From positions 124,001-188,000 of the forward strand of contig NZ_FTMY01000007.1 in assembly GCF_900156165.1 (NCBI RefSeq): a DNA stretch of 64,000 nt. The letters are read 5' to 3'. Position 1 is the first letter of the stretch; every line of letters begins with the position of its first letter. A program made the position numbers and the translations under genes. Positions 1-7,668 of the stretch are shown here, piece by piece. The notes beneath the pieces were generated by a model that was not told the DNA's origin, did not search any database, and worked only from the letters and a program-made list of their open reading frames with translations. This DNA is from Pseudacidovorax sp. RU35E (lineage in GTDB: Bacteria; Pseudomonadota; Gammaproteobacteria; Burkholderiales; Burkholderiaceae_C).

Positions 1-539
1 GGCTGGGTCGCGGTCGGTGCGCGCAGCATGTCCTCGGGCAACACCAGCACCACCGGACCCGGCCGGCCGCTCATGGCCGTCGCGAAGGCGCGGGCCACGT
101 ATTCGGGGAGCCGGTCGGCATCGTCCACACGCTCGACCCGTTTGGCGAAGCCCTTGGTGCTCGGGCCAAAGAAGCTGGCGAAGTCCACTTCCTGGAAGGC
201 TTCGCGGTCGCGGAAGTCGCTGCCCACGTCGCCGACCAGCAGCACCATCGGCGTCGAATCCTGGAAGGCGGTGTGCACGCCGATGGACGCATTGGTGGCG
301 CCCGGACCGCGGGTGACGAAGCACACGCCCGGTCGTCCGCTCAGCTTGCCGTGCGCTTCGGCCATGAAGGCCGCGCCCCCTTCCTGCCGACAGGCCACGA
401 AGCGGATCTGCGCCCCGTGGTCATGGAAGCCGTCGAGTGCCGCCAGGAAACTTTCACCCGGCACGCCGAACACGTGGGAGACGCCTTGGGCGACGAGACA
501 TTCGACCAGCAGATGGCCGGCAGGACGAGAAGCGGTCAT
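1..539 (-). CDS. Thiamine-pyrophosphate-binding enzyme, N-terminal part (cut by window edge)
   Basis: Reading leftward from an ATG at 539 there is an open frame of 179 codons that runs off the window without a stop. The start, MTASRPAGHLLVECL, followed by QGVSHVFGVPGESF, is the N-terminal TPP-binding (PYR) domain of the acetolactate synthase/benzoylformate decarboxylase superfamily. The glutamate in GVPGE is the usual TPP-activating residue. RPGVCFVTRGPGATNA and LLVGDVG follow in the expected order. The family makes or breaks C-C bonds next to a carbonyl; the substrate cannot be told from this fragment. The gene is divergent from the TetR gene at 641, so it may share its control and serve the same pathway (inference). 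No convincing Shine-Dalgarno precedes the ATG. Confidence 0.9.
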   Translation of the reverse strand, partial: MTASRPAGHLLVECLVAQGVSHVFGVPGESFLAALDGFHDHGAQIRFVACRQEGGAAFMAEAHGKLSGRPGVCFVTRGPGATNASIGVHTAFQDSTPMVLLVGDVGSDFRDREAFQEVDFASFFGPSTKGFAKRVERVDDADRLPEYVARAFATAMSGRPGPVVLVLPEDMLRAPTATQ

Positions 540-601
540 GAGGTGAAGGAGGCGCGCACGCCGATAGCCACGAAAAGTTGGGCGATTATCGGGAGCCCGC
601 G

Positions 602-630
602 TTGCGGACGACTCTAGTTAACCATATAGT
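602..630 (+). promoter_or_regulatory. Predicted sigma70 promoter of the TetR gene
   Basis: TTGCGG (602-607) and TATAGT (625-630) are separated by exactly 17 bp. Transcription would start around 637, only a few bases before the ATG at 641, giving a nearly leaderless mRNA. The -10 box lies inside the palindrome at 617-634. Prediction from sequence only. Confidence 0.5.
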
Positions 631-634
631 GAAT
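617..634. promoter_or_regulatory. Candidate TetR operator in its own promoter
   Basis: GTTAACC-ATAT-AGTGAAT matches 11 of 14 arm positions of the perfect palindrome at 1425-1442 (ATTCACC-GATT-GGTGAAT), with the same 4-bp spacer. It overlaps the -10 box of the predicted tetR promoter, as expected for autorepression. Confidence 0.5.
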
Positions 635-640
635 TGAACG

Positions 641-1285
641 ATGCGCGACGATACCCCCCTCCCTGAAGCGCGCCCACGCGATGCCGACCGATCCCAGGCC
701 GCCATCCTGCTGGCCGCGCGCGAGGAGTTCGCCAGCCACGGCCTCGCCGGCGCGCGGATGGACCGCATCGCCGAGCGCGCCGACGTCAACAAGCGCCTCA
801 TCTACTACTACTTCGGCAGCAAGGACGACCTGTTCCTTGCCGTGCTCGAGGGGGTGTATGCCGACATCCGCACTGCCGAGCAGCAATTGCACCTGGACGC
901 GGTCGAGCCCGTGGAAGCCGTTCGCCGCCTGGTCTCCTTCACTTGGCACTACTACCTGGAACACCCGGAGTTCATCACGCTGCTCAACAGCGAGAACCTC
1001 CACCGCGCCGAGCACCTGCGGCGCTCCGAGCGCATCCAGGAGATGAATTCGCCGCTGGTGCAGCTGCTCGACGGCGTACTCGAGCGAGGCCGGCGCGAAG
1101 GCGTGTTCCGCGCCGGGGTCGATCCGATCCAGCTCTACATCTCGATCGCTTCGCTGTGCTACTTCTATCTGTCGAACAACCACACGCTTTCCGCCATCTT
1201 CGGGCGTGACCTGCGCGCACCGAAGGCCATGGCGCAGCGGCTGTCGCACATGACCGAACTGGTGCTGGGTTACCTGCTGCACTGA
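641..1285 (+). CDS. TetR/AcrR-family transcriptional regulator
   Basis: A 214-residue protein of typical TetR length. The N-terminal helix-turn-helix is at about residues 36-58 (MDRIAERADVNKRLIYYYF, then SKDDLF), and the rest is an all-helical ligand-binding and dimerisation domain. TetR proteins are usually repressors released by a small ligand. The gene is divergent from the TPP enzyme and followed at 1462 by the receptor/DUF993 operon. Matching palindromes overlie its own promoter and the operon promoter, so it probably represses both (inference). The inducer is unknown; the operon's substrate or an intermediate is the natural guess. Confidence 0.95.
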   Translation: MRDDTPLPEARPRDADRSQAAILLAAREEFASHGLAGARMDRIAERADVNKRLIYYYFGSKDDLFLAVLEGVYADIRTAEQQLHLDAVEPVEAVRRLVSFTWHYYLEHPEFITLLNSENLHRAEHLRRSERIQEMNSPLVQLLDGVLERGRREGVFRAGVDPIQLYISIASLCYFYLSNNHTLSAIFGRDLRAPKAMAQRLSHMTELVLGYLLH

Positions 1286-1387
1286 TTGATCGCGCGAGCG
1301 CCAGGCGGCGCGCGCAGCCCCTTCGGACACCGCGCTGCGGGGGTCGCTCATCCGGGATTCCACCAAGACCTCATCGGCCGCGCTGCG

Positions 1388-1416
1388 TTGACGTGCAAGC
1401 GGTCAGCGCACAGAAT
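1388..1416 (+). promoter_or_regulatory. Predicted sigma70 promoter of the receptor/DUF993 operon
   Basis: TTGACG (1388-1393) and CAGAAT (1411-1416) lie 17 bp apart. Transcription would start near 1423, right at the left edge of the palindrome at 1425-1442. Sequence prediction only. Confidence 0.5.
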
Positions 1417-1424
1417 CGCCTGCA

Positions 1425-1442
1425 ATTCACCGATTGGTGAAT
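1425..1442. promoter_or_regulatory. Perfect palindromic operator, probably for the TetR regulator
   Basis: ATTCACC-GATT-GGTGAAT is a perfect 7+7 inverted repeat between the predicted transcription start and the ribosome-binding site AGGAG (1449-1453). A near copy lies on the tetR promoter at 617-634. The position fits repression by blocking RNA polymerase. Confidence 0.6.
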
Positions 1443-1461
1443 AAAAACAGGAGACATCGAC

Positions 1462-2439
1462 ATGCGTCCTTTCACCCGCACCGCCGCAGCAGCCCTTTTC
1501 GCCCTGTCTGCGGCGACCCTCCCCGCACTCGCCGACACGGCCTACCCCAGCAAGCCGATCCGCGTGATCGTGCCCTTCGCTGCCGGCAGCACCACCGACA
1601 TCATTGCCCGCGCCATCACCGACAAGATGAGCCAGAGCATGGGCCAGCAGCTGGTGATCGAGAACCGCGGCGGCGCGAGCGGCACCATCGGGCAGGCGGC
1701 AGTGGCCTCCGCCGCGCCGGACGGCTATACGGTGATGATCCATTCGTCCTCGCACACGGTCAGCCCGTCCACCTTTGCCAAGCTGCCCTTCGACACGGTG
1801 CGCGACTTCGCGGGCGTGACGCCGATCTCCTCCCTGTCGAACGCGCTGGTCGTGTCGCCGCAGAAGGGCTATCGCACGCTGAACGATCTGCTGGCAGCGG
1901 CACGCGCCCAGCCCGGAAAGCTCAACTTCGCTTCGGCGGGCCAGGGCAGTGCCACGCATCTCAATGCCGAGAAGTTCAAACTGGCCGCCCGCATCGATGC
2001 CACCAACATTCCTTTCAAAGGTTCGGCCGAGGCGGTGACCGAGGTGCTCGCCGGTCGGGTGGACTACTACTTCTCGCCCATCGCGCCGGTGATCGGCCAG
2101 ATCCGTGAAGGCCAGCTGCTGGCACTGGCCGTCGGCTCGCCGAAGCGCGCCAGCGCCCTGCCCGATGTGCCGACCACGGCCGAGGCGGGTGTGCCCGGCT
2201 CCGAGTTCAACTTCTGGATCGGCATGATGGCCCCGGCCAAGACGCCGCGTCCGGTCATCGAGCGGCTGCATGCCGAGGTACTCAAGGCCCTGGCCACGCC
2301 CGAGGTGAAGGAACGCTTCGCCAAGCTGGGCGCCGATGCGTGGACGCTCAAGCCCGAGCAGTTCGACGCCTACATCAAGGACGAGATCGTCAGCAATGCC
2401 GCGGTGGTCAAGGCCGCCGGCCTCTCGGCGCAGCAGTGA
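1462..2439 (+). CDS. Tripartite tricarboxylate transporter receptor (Bug/TctC family)
   Basis: A 325-residue periplasmic binding protein. The signal peptide covers residues 1-24, with cleavage after PALA. It then has the family's opening YPSKPIRVIVPFAAGSTTD and the usual two-lobe fold. AGGAG lies 8 bases before the ATG. Bug proteins capture carboxylates or related small molecules and hand them to a TctA/TctB membrane pair. None is encoded next to this gene, so it must use a distant pair or act as a sensor. It opens a four-gene operon with a dehydrogenase, a DUF993 protein and an isomerase-like protein, so its ligand is probably that pathway's substrate (inference). Confidence 0.95.
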   Translation: MRPFTRTAAAALFALSAATLPALADTAYPSKPIRVIVPFAAGSTTDIIARAITDKMSQSMGQQLVIENRGGASGTIGQAAVASAAPDGYTVMIHSSSHTVSPSTFAKLPFDTVRDFAGVTPISSLSNALVVSPQKGYRTLNDLLAAARAQPGKLNFASAGQGSATHLNAEKFKLAARIDATNIPFKGSAEAVTEVLAGRVDYYFSPIAPVIGQIREGQLLALAVGSPKRASALPDVPTTAEAGVPGSEFNFWIGMMAPAKTPRPVIERLHAEVLKALATPEVKERFAKLGADAWTLKPEQFDAYIKDEIVSNAAVVKAAGLSAQQ

Positions 2440-2497
2440 GCCTGCGCACGCACCAAGCCAACCGCCCTCTTCTTCCCTCGCAGAACAGCTTCTTCCC

Positions 2498-3673
2498 ATG
2501 GCCACTCAAAGACTCGGTTTGATCATGCACGGCGTCACCGGACGCATGGGCATGAACCAGCACCTGATCCGCTCCATCTGCGCGATCCGTGCGCAGGGCG
2601 GCGTCCCGCTCGCCAACGGCGACCGTGTGATGCCCGACCCCATCCTCATCGGCCGCAATGCCGACAAGATCGCGGCGCTGGCCCGCGCCCACGGCATCGA
2701 GCGCTGGGGCACCGACCTGGCGGCGGCGCTGGCCAATCCGCAGGACACCGTCTTCTTCGACGCCGGCACCACGCAGATGCGCCCCCAACTGCTGGCCCAG
2801 GCCATCCGCGCCGGCAAGCACGTGTACTGCGAGAAGCCCATCGCCACCAACCTCAACGAGGCGGTGGAGATCGCCCGCCTGGCCGACGAGGCCGGCCGCA
2901 CGAAGGGCATCAAGCATGGCGCCGTGCAGGACAAGCTCTTCCTGCCCGGCCTGCGCAAGCTGGACATGCTGCGCCGCGCCGGCTTCTTCGGCCGCATGCT
3001 GTCGGTGCGGCTGGAGTTCGGCTACTGGGTGTTCGAGGGCGACCTGCAGCCCATCCAGCGCCCGAGTTGGAACTACCGCAAGGAAGACGGCGGCGGAATG
3101 ATCCTGGACATGATGTGTCACTGGCGCTACGTGCTGGACAACCTCTTCGGCGAGGTCCAGTCGGTCAGCTGCCTGGGCACCACCCACATCCCCAGGCGCT
3201 GGGACGAGGCCGGCCAGCCCTACGAGGCCACGGCCGACGACGCGGCCTACGCCACCTGCCAGCTCACCGGCCACAACGGCGAGCCGGTGATCGCGCAGAT
3301 CAACATGAGCTGGGTCACGCGGGTGCGCCGCGACGACCTGGTGACCTTCCATGTCGACGGCACCGAGGGCTCGGCCGTCGCCGGCCTGCAGAGCTGCCGC
3401 GCCCAGTCGCGCGTGGCCACGCCGCGGCCGGTGTGGAACCCCGACATCAAGCAGACGATGAACTTCTTCGACCAGTGGCAGGAGATCCCGGATGTCGAGA
3501 CCTACGACAACGGCTTCAAGATCCAGTGGGAGCACTTCATCCGCCACGTGGTGGAGGACGCGCCGTACAAGTGGACGCTGCCCGAGGGTGCCAAGGGCGT
3601 GCAACTGGTGGAGGCCGCGCTCGACTCCTGGAAGGAGCGGCGCTGGATCGATGTGCCGCCGCTCGAGGTCTGA
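2498..3673 (+). CDS. Gfo/Idh/MocA-family NAD(P)-dependent oxidoreductase
   Basis: A 391-residue protein. The N-terminal Rossmann domain has a glycine-rich GVTGRMG loop at residues 12-18. The family's EKP motif is at 112-114, with the lysine binding cofactor or substrate. The C-terminal domain has DMMCHWRYVLD, giving the usual catalytic Asp/His pair at about 204 and 208. I chose the ATG at 2498 because the upstream in-frame codons overlap tctC. The family oxidises or reduces hydroxyls of sugars, inositols and related polyols. It sits 58 bp after the receptor gene and just before the DUF993 gene, so it probably makes the first keto intermediate (inference). The exact substrate is unknown. Confidence 0.92.
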   Translation: MATQRLGLIMHGVTGRMGMNQHLIRSICAIRAQGGVPLANGDRVMPDPILIGRNADKIAALARAHGIERWGTDLAAALANPQDTVFFDAGTTQMRPQLLAQAIRAGKHVYCEKPIATNLNEAVEIARLADEAGRTKGIKHGAVQDKLFLPGLRKLDMLRRAGFFGRMLSVRLEFGYWVFEGDLQPIQRPSWNYRKEDGGGMILDMMCHWRYVLDNLFGEVQSVSCLGTTHIPRRWDEAGQPYEATADDAAYATCQLTGHNGEPVIAQINMSWVTRVRRDDLVTFHVDGTEGSAVAGLQSCRAQSRVATPRPVWNPDIKQTMNFFDQWQEIPDVETYDNGFKIQWEHFIRHVVEDAPYKWTLPEGAKGVQLVEAALDSWKERRWIDVPPLEV

Positions 3674-3698
3674 TGGCCGCGCCGACAAGGAACCCCCC

Positions 3699-4886
3699 AT
3701 GGCCCTGACCCTTCGCCTGCCCGACGCCGACGGCCGTCTGGCCGCTTACACGCTCAGCGGCGCCACGCCGGTGCAGCCGCAGCCGGGCGCCCGCTTCGAC
3801 CGCATCGCCTACTCCGCCGCGCACGTCGTGGCCGATCCGCTGGCGGCCGTCGACCCCTGGCTGCAATGCGCCGTCGACTGGGACGCCACCCTGGCCTACC
3901 GCCGCCACCTGTGGTCGTTGGGCCTGGGCGTGGCCGAGGCCATGGACACCGCCCAGCGCGGCATGGGCCTGGACTGGCCCACGTCGCTGGAACTCATCCG
4001 CCGCTCCATCGACGCAGCGCGCGACGTGCCGGGTGCCTTCCTCGCCTCCGGCTGCGGCACCGACCACCTGGACCTGGCCGAGGTCCGCAGCGTGGACGAC
4101 GTGATCCGCGGCTACGAGACGCAGATGGCCGCCATCGAGGCCCTGGGCGGAAAGCTGATCGTGATGGCCAGCCGCGCACTGGCCCGTGTGGCGAAGTCCC
4201 CGGCCGACTACGAGCGCGTCTACGACCGCGTGCTGAGTCAGGCGAAGCAGCCGGTGGTGCTGCACTGGCTGGGCGACATGTTCGACCCGGCACTGGCCGG
4301 CTACTGGGGCACCAGCGACGTGGACGCCGCCATGGACACGGCCCTGGGCATCATCGCGGCCCATCCGCACAAGGTGGACGGCATCAAGATCTCGCTGCTC
4401 GACAAGGACAAGGAGATCGCCATGCGCCGCCGGCTGCCCGCGGGCGTGCGGATGTACACCGGCGACGACTTCAACTATGCCGAGCTGATTGCGGGCGACG
4501 GTGCCGGCACCGAGCCCACGCACGGCAGGAGCGATGCGCTGCTGGGCATCTTCGACGCCATCGCGCCCGCGGCGAGCGCGGCTCTGGCTGCGCTGGCGCA
4601 GGGCGACACGGCGCGCTTCCACGAGATCCTGGCGCCGACGGTGCCGCTGTCGCGCCACATCTTTAGGGCGCCCACGCGCTTCTACAAGACGGGCGTGGTG
4701 TTCATGGCCTGGCTCAACGGCCACCAGTCGCACTTCACGATGGTGGGTGGCCAGCAGAGCACGCGCTCATTGCCGCACCTGGCCGAGCTGTTCCGCCTGG
4801 CCGACGCGGCCCACCTGCTGGCCGACCCGGACCTGGCCATGCGTCGCATGAAGGCACTGCTGGCCACGCACGGGGTGGAGGGCTGA
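3699..4886 (+). CDS. DUF993 / dihydrodipicolinate-synthase-like protein
   Basis: A 395-residue cytosolic protein recognised as DUF993, a family distantly related to class I aldolases of the dihydrodipicolinate synthase type. Visible segments are FLASGCGTDHLDL, KLIVMASRALARVA, VVLHWLGDMFDP and KVDGIKISLLDKDKE. The lysine in DGIKIS sits where the Schiff-base lysine falls in DHDPS-like barrels (inference from position). No reaction is firmly assigned to the family as far as I know. The next gene overlaps its stop by one base, so the two are translationally coupled. A C-C cleavage step after oxidation by the preceding dehydrogenase is the simplest idea. Confidence 0.85.
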   Translation: MALTLRLPDADGRLAAYTLSGATPVQPQPGARFDRIAYSAAHVVADPLAAVDPWLQCAVDWDATLAYRRHLWSLGLGVAEAMDTAQRGMGLDWPTSLELIRRSIDAARDVPGAFLASGCGTDHLDLAEVRSVDDVIRGYETQMAAIEALGGKLIVMASRALARVAKSPADYERVYDRVLSQAKQPVVLHWLGDMFDPALAGYWGTSDVDAAMDTALGIIAAHPHKVDGIKISLLDKDKEIAMRRRLPAGVRMYTGDDFNYAELIAGDGAGTEPTHGRSDALLGIFDAIAPAASAALAALAQGDTARFHEILAPTVPLSRHIFRAPTRFYKTGVVFMAWLNGHQSHFTMVGGQQSTRSLPHLAELFRLADAAHLLADPDLAMRRMKALLATHGVEG

Positions 4887-5764
4887 TGCGCGACCTGTCG
4901 CAGGACAGCCGCTGGCTGTCGATCAACACCGCCACCATCCGCCGCCAGCGCGGTGCCGAAGTGCCGCTGGCGCGCATCATCGACCAGTGCGCCGCGCAGG
5001 GCATCCGCGCCATCAGCCCCTGGCGCGACCAGGTCGCCGCCGCCGGGCTGGAGGCCGTGGGTCGGCAATTGCGGGCGCTGGACATGCAGTTGTCGGGCTT
5101 CTGCCGCGGCGGCTTCTACCCCGCGGCCGACGCGGCCGGCCTGCGCGCCGCGCTGGACGACAACCGCCGCGCCATCGACGAGGCCAAGGCGCTGAATGCG
5201 CCCTGCCTGGTGCTGGTGGTGGGCGCACTGCCCGGCGCCCTCGAAGGCAAGCCGGTCCATAAGGACATGGCCCGCGCCCGCGGCGAGGTGCGCGATGGCA
5301 TCGCGGCCTCGCTGGAGTACGCGCGCAGCGTCGGCATGCCGCTGGCCATCGAACCGCTGCACCCCATGCAGGCCGCGGAACGGGCCTGCGTCAACACGCT
5401 GGAGCAGGCGCTGGACCTGTGCGACGAACTCGACCCGGACCGCACTGGCATGCTGGGTGTGGCGCTGGATGCCTACCACTGCTGGTGGGACCCGAAGCTC
5501 GAAGCGCAGACGGCCCGCGCGGGCCGGGACCGCCTGCTGGCCTACCACGTGTGCGACTGGCTCACGCCCACGCGCGACCTGCTCAACGACCGCGGGATGA
5601 TGGGCGACGGCGTGATCGAGCTGCAGCAACTGCGCAGCTGGGTCGAGGCCGCGGGCTACGCGGGGCACTGCGAGGTGGAGATCTTCTCGACGCAGGACTG
5701 GTGGCAGCGCGACGGGGAAGAGACGCTGCGCATCTGCATCGAGCGGCATCGCAGCGTGGTGTGA
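4886..5764 (+). CDS. Sugar phosphate isomerase/epimerase-family TIM-barrel protein
   Basis: A 292-residue AP-endonuclease-2-like TIM barrel (xylose-isomerase-like family). Likely metal ligands are Glu156 (AIEPLHP), Asp195 and His198 (ALDAYH), His221 (YHVCDW) and Glu265 (EVEIFS). Relatives isomerise, epimerise, dehydrate or eliminate from sugars and keto-polyols. The ATG overlaps the DUF993 stop (TGATG), and the gene ends the operon. With a Gfo/Idh dehydrogenase and an aldolase-like protein it forms a set that would suit a keto-sugar or cyclitol route. The substrate is not known. Confidence 0.92.
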   Translation: MRDLSQDSRWLSINTATIRRQRGAEVPLARIIDQCAAQGIRAISPWRDQVAAAGLEAVGRQLRALDMQLSGFCRGGFYPAADAAGLRAALDDNRRAIDEAKALNAPCLVLVVGALPGALEGKPVHKDMARARGEVRDGIAASLEYARSVGMPLAIEPLHPMQAAERACVNTLEQALDLCDELDPDRTGMLGVALDAYHCWWDPKLEAQTARAGRDRLLAYHVCDWLTPTRDLLNDRGMMGDGVIELQQLRSWVEAAGYAGHCEVEIFSTQDWWQRDGEETLRICIERHRSVV

Positions 5765-5774
5765 GGGGCGCGCG

Positions 5775-5808
5775 CCGTTCGGCCCTTCGACGGGCTCAGG
5801 GCGAACGG
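5775..5808. repeat. Dispersed GTTCG..GTCGAAG repeat copy with palindromic ends
   Basis: CCGTTCG (5775-5781) and CGAACGG (5802-5808) bracket a copy of the 24-bp repeat, here reading CTTCGACGGGCTCAGGGCG and then AACGG. Related copies are at 41286-41368, 44864-44981 and 52979-53004. It can form a hairpin, but no T-run follows, so it is not a classical terminator. Confidence 0.75.
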
Positions 5809-5835
5809 ATTTGGGCCGCGTTACCCTCGCCCTCC

Positions 5836-6750
5836 GTGCCTTCCCTCCTCTCCTCCGATCCGGCCCGCCGCGGCCGACGCGCCATCGGCTGCATGCTCGG
5901 CGCCATGGCCTGCTTCGTCGTCAACGACGCCCTCAGCAAGTTCGTCAGCCAGGGCCTGCCGGCCGGGCAGCTCATCTTCCTGCGCGGGCTGATGGCCACG
6001 CTGCTGGTTTTGGCCGTGGCCGTCGTGCTCGGCGAGCACCGGCGCCTGGGCAGCATCGGTCACCCGCGCGTGCTGCTGCGCGCCGGCGTGGATGCCTGCG
6101 CGACGGTGATGTACCTGCTCTCGCTGTTCCGCCTGCCGCTGGGCAATGCCACCGCCATCAACCTCGCGGCACCGCTCTTCATGACGGTGTTCGCCGCCAT
6201 CTTCCTGCGCGAGCGGCCGGGCGCGGCGCGCTGGTGGGCCGTGGGGATCGGCTTCGTCGGCGTGCTGCTGGTGGTGCAGCCGCGCGGCGACGGCTTCAAC
6301 GCCTGGGCACTGCTGTGCCTCTCGGCCACCCTGTTCCATGCGACGCGCGACCTGCTCACGCGCGGGCTGGACCCGGCCATTCCCTCCATTGTGGTCACGC
6401 TCTCCACCGCCTTGGCCGTCACGCTGCTGTCGGGCGCGCTGTCGGTGGCCGAGGGCTGGCAGCCGGCCACGGCCGGGCAACTCGGGCTGCTGGCGCTGTC
6501 GTCCGCTTTCCTGGCCACCGCCTACTTCCTGCTGATCCAGTGCATGCGCCAGGGCGAGGTGTCCCTCACCGCGCCCTTCCGCTACTCGGCCCTGCTCTTC
6601 GCGGTGGGGCTGGGCTATGCCGTGTGGGGCGACGTGCCCAACGCCTGGGCCTGGGCCGGCATCGCGCTGCTGGTGGGCTCGGGCCTGCAGGTGATCCGCA
6701 GCGAGCGCAACCGCCAACCGGTGCGCACGCTGGAGGCGCAGGCGGAATGA
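5836..6750 (+). CDS. EamA/DMT-superfamily permease
   Basis: A hydrophobic 304-residue protein with about ten predicted membrane segments in two EamA repeats. AMACFVVNDALSKFVSQGLP opens the first repeat and LLCLSATLFHATRDLLTRG opens the second. Drug/metabolite transporters of this kind usually export amino acids or metabolites; the substrate cannot be read from sequence. I take the GTG at 5836 as the start because it gives a short cytoplasmic leader before the first helix, and upstream in-frame codons overlap the previous gene. It follows the DUF993 operon after a repeat-bearing gap of 71 bp, so linkage to that operon is uncertain. Confidence 0.85.
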   Translation: MPSLLSSDPARRGRRAIGCMLGAMACFVVNDALSKFVSQGLPAGQLIFLRGLMATLLVLAVAVVLGEHRRLGSIGHPRVLLRAGVDACATVMYLLSLFRLPLGNATAINLAAPLFMTVFAAIFLRERPGAARWWAVGIGFVGVLLVVQPRGDGFNAWALLCLSATLFHATRDLLTRGLDPAIPSIVVTLSTALAVTLLSGALSVAEGWQPATAGQLGLLALSSAFLATAYFLLIQCMRQGEVSLTAPFRYSALLFAVGLGYAVWGDVPNAWAWAGIALLVGSGLQVIRSERNRQPVRTLEAQAE

Positions 6751-6816
6751 AGGCGACAGCAAGGCCATTGCGCCGCTCCTAGAATCCGCCCGCGGCCACC
6801 CTCGGGTGGCCGTCAA

Positions 6817-6984
6817 GCGTTCTCAGGGCAGGGTGGAATTCCCTACCGGCGGTCATGGTGGAAGGCGACTTCCGCACGAGCCCGCGAGCGCCCGCTGCCG
6901 CAGCCTTCGGGCCGCGGTGGCGGGGTCAGCAGATTTCGGTGCGATTCCGAAGCCGACGGTCACAGTCCGGATGAAAGAGAGCGC
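6817..6984 (+). ncRNA. FMN riboswitch aptamer (RFN element)
   Basis: The conserved RFN landmarks appear in order: CAGGGCAGGGTGGAATTCCC (6824-6843), then TACCGGCGGT, a variable arm with AGCCCGCGAGCG, TCAGCAGATTTCGGTG, GATTCCGAAGCCGACGGT and CACAGTCCGGATGAAAGAG. The closing stem pairs GCGTTCTC (6817-6824) with GAGAGCGC (6977-6984), with one G-U pair. The aptamer binds FMN and lies 126 bp upstream of a lumazine synthase gene, so it should shut off synthesis when FMN is plentiful. Confidence 0.95.
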
Positions 6985-7008
6985 GAGATGCGGCCAGGCC
7001 CCTGGCTG

Positions 7009-7055
7009 CGTGCGGCGCCATGCCGCGCGCAGCCGGCGGGCCGGGCGCGGCTTTT
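7009..7055 (+). terminator. Riboswitch expression platform: antiterminator and intrinsic terminator
   Basis: GCCGCGC (7022-7028) can pair with GCGCGGC (7045-7051), which is followed by TTTT (7052-7055), as in an intrinsic terminator. The same left arm (7022-7029) can instead pair over 8 positions, one of them G-U, with CGTGCGGC (7009-7016). The two folds exclude each other, which is the layout of a transcriptional FMN switch. Pairing was worked out by hand. Confidence 0.6.
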
Positions 7056-7110
7056 CGTGCGTGTTCTCGATGCCCTGATTCAGGCCCACCCTTTGTTCAA
7101 AGGCAACACC

Positions 7111-7614
7111 ATGAGTCAGCTCAACGACCTTCCCCTCCAGATCCTGCCCGCCTTGGGCGACCGGCGCATCGCGCTGGTCGAGGCCCAGTGGCATGCGGAC
7201 ATCGTCCACCAGGCGCGCGACGCCTTCCTTGCCGAGATGGAACGCCTGGGCGTGCCTGCCTCGCAGATCGACATCTTCGACGTGCCCGGCGCATTCGAGA
7301 TCCCGCTGCATGCCAAGCGGCTTGCCCGCAGCGGCCGCTATGCCGCCGTGGTGTGCTGCGCGCTGGTGGTCGATGGCGGCATCTACCGCCACGAGTTCGT
7401 GGCCAGCACGGTGGTCGAGTCGCTGATGCAGGTGCAACTCGAGACCGAGGTGCCCATGATCTCGGCCGTGCTCACGCCGCACCACTTCCACGAGCACATC
7501 GAGCACCGCAAGTACTTCCATCGCCATTTCGCGGTCAAGGGCACCGAGGCGGCAGAGGCCTGCGTGAAGACCATCGCGGGGCTCTCGCGGCTGGACGCGC
7601 TGCTCACCGCCTGA
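7111..7614 (+). CDS. ribH: 6,7-dimethyl-8-ribityllumazine synthase, type II-like
   Basis: A 167-residue enzyme of riboflavin biosynthesis. It condenses 5-amino-6-ribitylaminouracil with 3,4-dihydroxy-2-butanone 4-phosphate. Trp27 (EAQWH) takes the aromatic stacking position, PGAFEIP is at 59-65, and the catalytic histidine is probably His94 (YRHEF). The C-terminal HRKYFHRHFAVKGTEAAEAC resembles the Brucella-type RibH2 (decameric, type II) more than the icosahedral housekeeping form. It stands alone behind the FMN riboswitch, without other rib genes. It may therefore be a second, FMN-controlled copy, with the main rib operon elsewhere (inference). Confidence 0.92.
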   Translation: MSQLNDLPLQILPALGDRRIALVEAQWHADIVHQARDAFLAEMERLGVPASQIDIFDVPGAFEIPLHAKRLARSGRYAAVVCCALVVDGGIYRHEFVASTVVESLMQVQLETEVPMISAVLTPHHFHEHIEHRKYFHRHFAVKGTEAAEACVKTIAGLSRLDALLTA

Positions 7615-7668
7615 AGGGGCGCACTGGCGGGGCGGCCTGGCAGCGGGCCGCCCTGGCCTCGCGTTGGC

